Source: Caldithrix sp. (GTDB lineage: Bacteria; KSB1; UBA2214; DYKH01). From it: 7,847 nt of DNA. The DNA is taken from assembly GCA_020722685.1 (NCBI GenBank), contig DYKH01000216.1, positions 1-7,847 of the forward strand, read 5' to 3'. Of this stretch, positions 5,363-7,847 are shown piece by piece. Every line of letters begins with the position of its first letter. Position 1 is the stretch's first letter. The notes beneath the pieces are model-generated. The model did not search any database. It was not told where the DNA came from and saw only the letters and a list, made by a program, of their open reading frames with translations. The position numbers and the translations under genes are program-made.

Positions 5363-6813
5363 TGTGCGCCTCCCAGGTCAACAGCGCCGATACTCAACAG
5401 CCGATGCAGCCAGTCGGGAATGTGCAAGCCAAGGAGGATCGTCATGGTTAGCAAAGCCAATGGGGCGGCCCACGTCCAGAAATCTTCTTTGCTTTTGCTT
5501 CCCCCCTCTTGGGGGCTGCCTTGCGCCATGGGTAAAATCCGGGCGCCCATGCCGATGAATATGGCCGTCAGCAGGAACAAAAAGAGCGTGGCAACGACGT
5601 ACCGTTCCTGACTCACCGCTGCGCCGAGTATGTTGAACTCGCTGACAAACAGCCCGAACAACGGTGTGCCGGTGATAGCTAAAAAGCCGATGACCCACAG
5701 CGCCCCGGTCCTGGGCAGATGCTTGATCAGTCCGCTGATGGCGCTGCTGGTTTTGGTCTTGTACACGGCCAATATATTGCCGGCGCTTAAGAACAGCATG
5801 CCTTTGGTGAGCGAATGGTTAAGAGCATGAAAGAGAGTATAGAAAAACGCCGCCGGACCGAGGCCGATGCCCAAGGCAAGGATTCCCATGTGCTCGACGC
5901 TGGAATAGGCTAACATGCGTTTGTAATCGGGCTGGTTGAGGATGAAAACGGCGGCCAGCAACATGGAAAGCATGCCAAAAATCAACAGGATACTTTGCGC
6001 AAAGGCGGCTTGACCGGCAGCGACGCAAACTTGATAGCTGCGCAAAATTCCCAGAAAAGCACAATTGAGCAGCACGCCGGAAAGCAATGATGAGACGACC
6101 GACGGCGCTTCACTATGCGCATCCGGCAACCAGGTGTGCATGGGCGCCAGACCCATCTTGGTGCCATACCCGACGAGCAAAAAGATAAAAGCGATGCGCA
6201 GCAGACGCGCGTCCAACAAGTTCCCTATCCTGATCAACTGATCCACTGTAAGGGGAAAGCCTTCTCCCTTAGTTGCAGAAGCTGCTGCCAAAAAGAAAGT
6301 ACCAAAAAGCGCCAGGGCAATTCCTACCGAACAGATCAGCAAATATTTCCAGGTCGCCTCCAGAGAATGGACGGTGCGATGGAAAAAGATCAGCGGCGCG
6401 CTCGCCAAGGTGGTCGCTTCTATGGCCACCCACAACAAGCCAAAATGATGCGCGACGGTAACCAAAGACATGGTCGCCAGAAAAAAGAGCAAACAGGCGA
6501 TAAAAAGCCGTTCCGGATCGCGGCGCGTTTTTTCATCCTCAGCGGCAGAAGCGGCATTGGTCAAATAGCTAAAGCCGTACAGAGAGCTAACAAAAAAGAG
6601 CAGACTGACAATGGCCAGAAACAGGAGTCCCAGAGCATCGAGCGCCAGCCACCCGCCAAGCATCGGCTGCGCCGGATGTAGGAACAGGTGGATCACCATC
6701 GCCAGATGTAGACCCGCAGAGACGACCAATAGCCAGCGCCTCACCTTCTGGTAGGGGATAATAAAGGTCAGGATGCCAAAAATAATGGGAACTAAAATAA
6801 CGCCTGCTATCAT
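5359..6813 (-). CDS. hyfF: HyfF-like proton/ion-translocating antiporter subunit (NuoL/M/N family)
   Basis: This 484-residue, highly hydrophobic protein has about 13-14 predicted membrane segments and belongs to the Mrp/NuoL-M-N antiporter family. The charged residues of the proton path are present: Glu132 in LLWVAIEATTLAS (TM5), Lys219 in GYGTKMGLAPMHTWLPDAH (TM7, with His233), and Lys337 in FHALNHSLTKGMLF. The family motif QPDYKRMLAYSSVEHMG is at 294-310. In this complex it should move protons or Na+ across the inner membrane when electrons pass through the peripheral arm. The length is close to E. coli HyfF (about 526), slightly shorter. It starts 2 nt after the hyfE stop and ends overlapping the large-subunit start (ATGA). 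A polar loop around 433-442 (SPQEGGSKSK) is encoded by a GC-rich hairpin. It could be named a NuoN/NuoM homologue, but the neighbours support HyfF. Confidence 0.92.
   Translation of the reverse strand: MIAGVILVPIIFGILTFIIPYQKVRRWLLVVSAGLHLAMVIHLFLHPAQPMLGGWLALDALGLLFLAIVSLLFFVSSLYGFSYLTNAASAAEDEKTRRDPERLFIACLLFFLATMSLVTVAHHFGLLWVAIEATTLASAPLIFFHRTVHSLEATWKYLLICSVGIALALFGTFFLAAASATKGEGFPLTVDQLIRIGNLLDARLLRIAFIFLLVGYGTKMGLAPMHTWLPDAHSEAPSVVSSLLSGVLLNCAFLGILRSYQVCVAAGQAAFAQSILLIFGMLSMLLAAVFILNQPDYKRMLAYSSVEHMGILALGIGLGPAAFFYTLFHALNHSLTKGMLFLSAGNILAVYKTKTSSAISGLIKHLPRTGALWVIGFLAITGTPLFGLFVSEFNILGAAVSQERYVVATLFLFLLTAIFIGMGARILPMAQGSPQEGGSKSKEDFWTWAAPLALLTMTILLGLHIPDWLHRLLSIGAVDLGGAQ
5369..5373 (-). 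promoter_or_regulatory. Strong ribosome binding site of the large-subunit gene
   Basis: GGAGG on the minus strand lies 6 nt before the ATG at 5362, inside the last codons of the antiporter gene. It fixes the large-subunit start and, with the ATGA overlap, indicates translational coupling. Confidence 0.7.
5502..5515. repeat. Short GC-only palindrome inside hyfF
   Basis: CCCCC-TCTT-GGGGG can form a 5-bp all-GC stem with a 4-nt loop. It lies in the part of hyfF coding for the polar stretch SPQEGGSKSK (residues 433-442), before the last membrane segment. It may be chance, or a trace of a short palindromic element inserted in frame. Confidence 0.35.
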
Positions 6814-6815
6814 CG

Positions 6816-7460
6816 TTAATCTTTCAAAATGGTCAGATTTTCTACGTTCAAATCATCAAAGATATCTTTGATATGGTTGATGATGATGCCCATAATAAAC
6901 ACACCCACAAAGACATCCAGCAGTACGCCCATTTCTACTAAAAAGGGCATCTGCGCAGCCAGGGACAGGCCCAAGATGTAGATGCCGTTTTCCAAAACCA
7001 GATAACCCAAAACTTGAGTAATGGCTTTTTTGCGGGAGATGAGAATGAGCAGTCCAATCATCACAGCCGTCAGGGCCGTCGGCGTCCACAAGGCGGAAGC
7101 GACGATCACCGGCAGCTTGAACTTGCTGGTGACCCAAAAGGAAATAAGCACAATGCCCATGCCGGCTAATAGTGAAGCGCTATAGGGAATGTACGAATCG
7201 ATCTCCAGGCGAATGTTGACCTCGCGGATGGCCCGAAAAAGGAAAGCGGGCATGAGAATGGCCTTGATGCCCAGACTGCCAAGGGCGATGATCAACACGT
7301 GAATGGAAAAGGTCATATTGGGCGAAAAGATGGGCAAAAGCGCCAGCAACACGCCTTGAAAAGCGATGACCTTGATGGACGCCCCAAGACGGGTCAAGCC
7401 GATGAGGTACAAATCGCTCAAGAGAACCAAAATGAGGACAATGTCGGAAACTGTTTGCAT
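6816..7460 (-). CDS. hyfE: HyfE-like membrane subunit (NuoK-like C-terminal half)
   Basis: This 214-residue integral membrane protein has about seven predicted helices and almost the same length as E. coli HyfE (216). The C-terminal half resembles NuoK/MrpC: LGYLVLENGIYILGLSL contains Glu157, and MPFLVEMGVLLDVFVGVFIM contains Glu176, two membrane acidic residues typical of the NuoK-type proton path. It should sit between the antiporter subunit and the HyfC/NuoH-like subunit in the membrane arm. The tail after the last helix is short and acidic (KDIFDDLNVENL). I prefer the ATG at 7460, 7 nt after an AGGA. A TTG directly before it (7463) would add one residue. The hyfF gene follows after 2 nt. 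Upstream it is separated from hyfC by an unusually long 154-nt gap. Confidence 0.9.
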   Translation of the reverse strand: MQTVSDIVLILVLLSDLYLIGLTRLGASIKVIAFQGVLLALLPIFSPNMTFSIHVLIIALGSLGIKAILMPAFLFRAIREVNIRLEIDSYIPYSASLLAGMGIVLISFWVTSKFKLPVIVASALWTPTALTAVMIGLLILISRKKAITQVLGYLVLENGIYILGLSLAAQMPFLVEMGVLLDVFVGVFIMGIIINHIKDIFDDLNVENLTILKD

Positions 7461-7614
7461 CAACCGATCCTAAGTGAAAACATTAGACAGTGACCGGATG
7501 TCACAGGATTATTCTTTATCCGGCAAAACACGAGCTTTTCTCTTTACCCCTACACGTTTACCAGTACAGCTCTGACGAATGTTGGAGCCCTGTCAGAGCT
7601 CCAAGCTCATGAGC
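7461..7614. promoter_or_regulatory. Structured 154-nt gap inside the operon, possible regulatory or processing region
   Basis: No gene is visible here. Several inverted repeats overlap. AGCTCTGAC/GTCAGAGCT (7568-7576 with 7592-7600) is a perfect 9-bp stem. TTGGAGC/GCTCCAA (7582-7588 with 7598-7604) is a perfect 7-bp stem that shares bases 7598-7600 with the first, so the two cannot form together. AAGCTCATGAGCTT (7603-7616) is a perfect 14-bp palindrome over the hyfC stop. Nearer to hyfE are GTGAC/GTCAC (7490-7494 with 7500-7504) and CCGGAT/ATCCGG (7494-7499 with 7518-7523), also mutually exclusive. No T-run follows the main stem on the minus strand, so a simple intrinsic terminator is unlikely. 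mRNA processing, attenuation, an internal promoter or a deletion scar are possible. Confidence 0.4.
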
Positions 7615-7847
7615 TTACCTCAAAATGATAAAACTTAGCAGGCTCAGCACGCTGGCGCCAATGAGCAATTGGGGGACGTGGGTCAGGCGCAGCCGCGCCA
7701 TGGTCGATTCCACCACGCCAATGAGAACACCGATTAGCAGGATTATCCCAAGAGCAACGAGCGGCTGAAGCCAGGTTGGCGCCGGGAATGCCGAGATGAC
7801 CACCAAGGCGATAAACGTCGCCCAAATCCACAGCTTGAGAGCTGCTC
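7615..7847 (-). CDS. hyfC: HyfC/HycD/NuoH-like membrane subunit, C-terminal part only
   Basis: The last 76 codons of the gene are visible, and its start lies beyond the right window edge. The frame gives three hydrophobic segments and the family signature VVESTMARLRLTHVPQLL, found near the C-terminus of HyfC/HycD-type (complex I subunit 1/NuoH-like) proteins. In HycD-type relatives of about 310 residues this would be the final quarter. This subunit anchors the peripheral electron-transfer arm to the membrane arm and links electron transfer to ion pumping. It ends with a TAA at 7617-7615 and heads the visible part of the operon. A second antiporter (HyfB-like) would be expected further right, outside the window. 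Confidence 0.85.
   Translation of the reverse strand, partial: AALKLWIWATFIALVVISAFPAPTWLQPLVALGIILLIGVLIGVVESTMARLRLTHVPQLLIGASVLSLLSFIILR

Noticed and set aside
7568..7600. Rho-independent terminator between hyfC and hyfE.
   Set aside because: The 9-bp stem is good but no run of T follows it on the minus strand, and downstream operon genes need readthrough.
3059..7847. Formate hydrogenlyase or hydrogenase-4 as the name of the complex.
   Set aside because: Gene order and subunits resemble Hyf/Hyc, but the large subunit lacks every NiFe cysteine, so H2 production or uptake is not supported.
3059..7847. A respiratory complex I (nuo) operon.
   Set aside because: There are no nuoE/F/G, A or J-like genes, the NuoC-NuoD fusion has the HycE-type layout, and the HyfE-like subunit is specific to group 4-type complexes.

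Overview
The window appears to be a piece of chromosome from an anaerobic or facultative bacterium of moderate GC content, probably from a poorly sampled lineage. The combination of a membrane complex related to group 4 hydrogenases and complex I with a fused cysteine desulfurase/selenophosphate synthetase points that way. Nothing in the sequence fixes the phylum. All convincing genes lie on the minus strand, so transcription runs from right to left.

Right half (about 3059-7847): an operon for an energy-converting, hydrogenase-related membrane complex. In transcription order it holds the C-terminus of a HyfC/HycD/NuoH-like membrane subunit (cut by the window edge), a 154-nt non-coding gap rich in inverted repeats, a HyfE/NuoK-like subunit, a HyfF/NuoL-M-N-like antiporter subunit, a HyfG/HycE-like subunit (NuoC and NuoD domains fused), and a final protein that fuses a two-cluster ferredoxin domain (HyfH/NuoI-like) to a HyfI/NuoB-like small subunit. 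From hyfE onward the genes are spaced by 2 nt, overlap by 4 nt, and are spaced by 9 nt, so they are co-transcribed and probably translationally coupled. The ion-pumping residues of the antiporter and all twelve Fe-S cysteines of the last protein are present. The large subunit, however, lacks all four cysteines that bind the NiFe centre. It is therefore very unlikely to be a hydrogenase and fits the 'Ehr' (energy-converting hydrogenase-related) type, whose electron donor and acceptor are unknown. This is the main point of biological interest.

Middle (2780-3058): a non-coding stretch containing a 163-nt AT-rich imperfect palindrome with arms of about 48 nt.

Left half (569-2779): one long gene for a NifS-like cysteine desulfurase fused in frame to SelD. 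The first half can release selenium from selenocysteine (or sulfur from cysteine) and the second half can turn selenide into selenophosphate. A Shine-Dalgarno-like site and an in-frame ATG sit exactly at the domain junction, so free SelD may also be made.

Left edge (1-392): the first 130 codons of a RibD-C/DHFR-fold reductase that runs out of the window, preceded by a 176-nt gap with only short inverted repeats. No RNA gene, CRISPR array, insertion sequence or UGA-selenocysteine codon was recognised.
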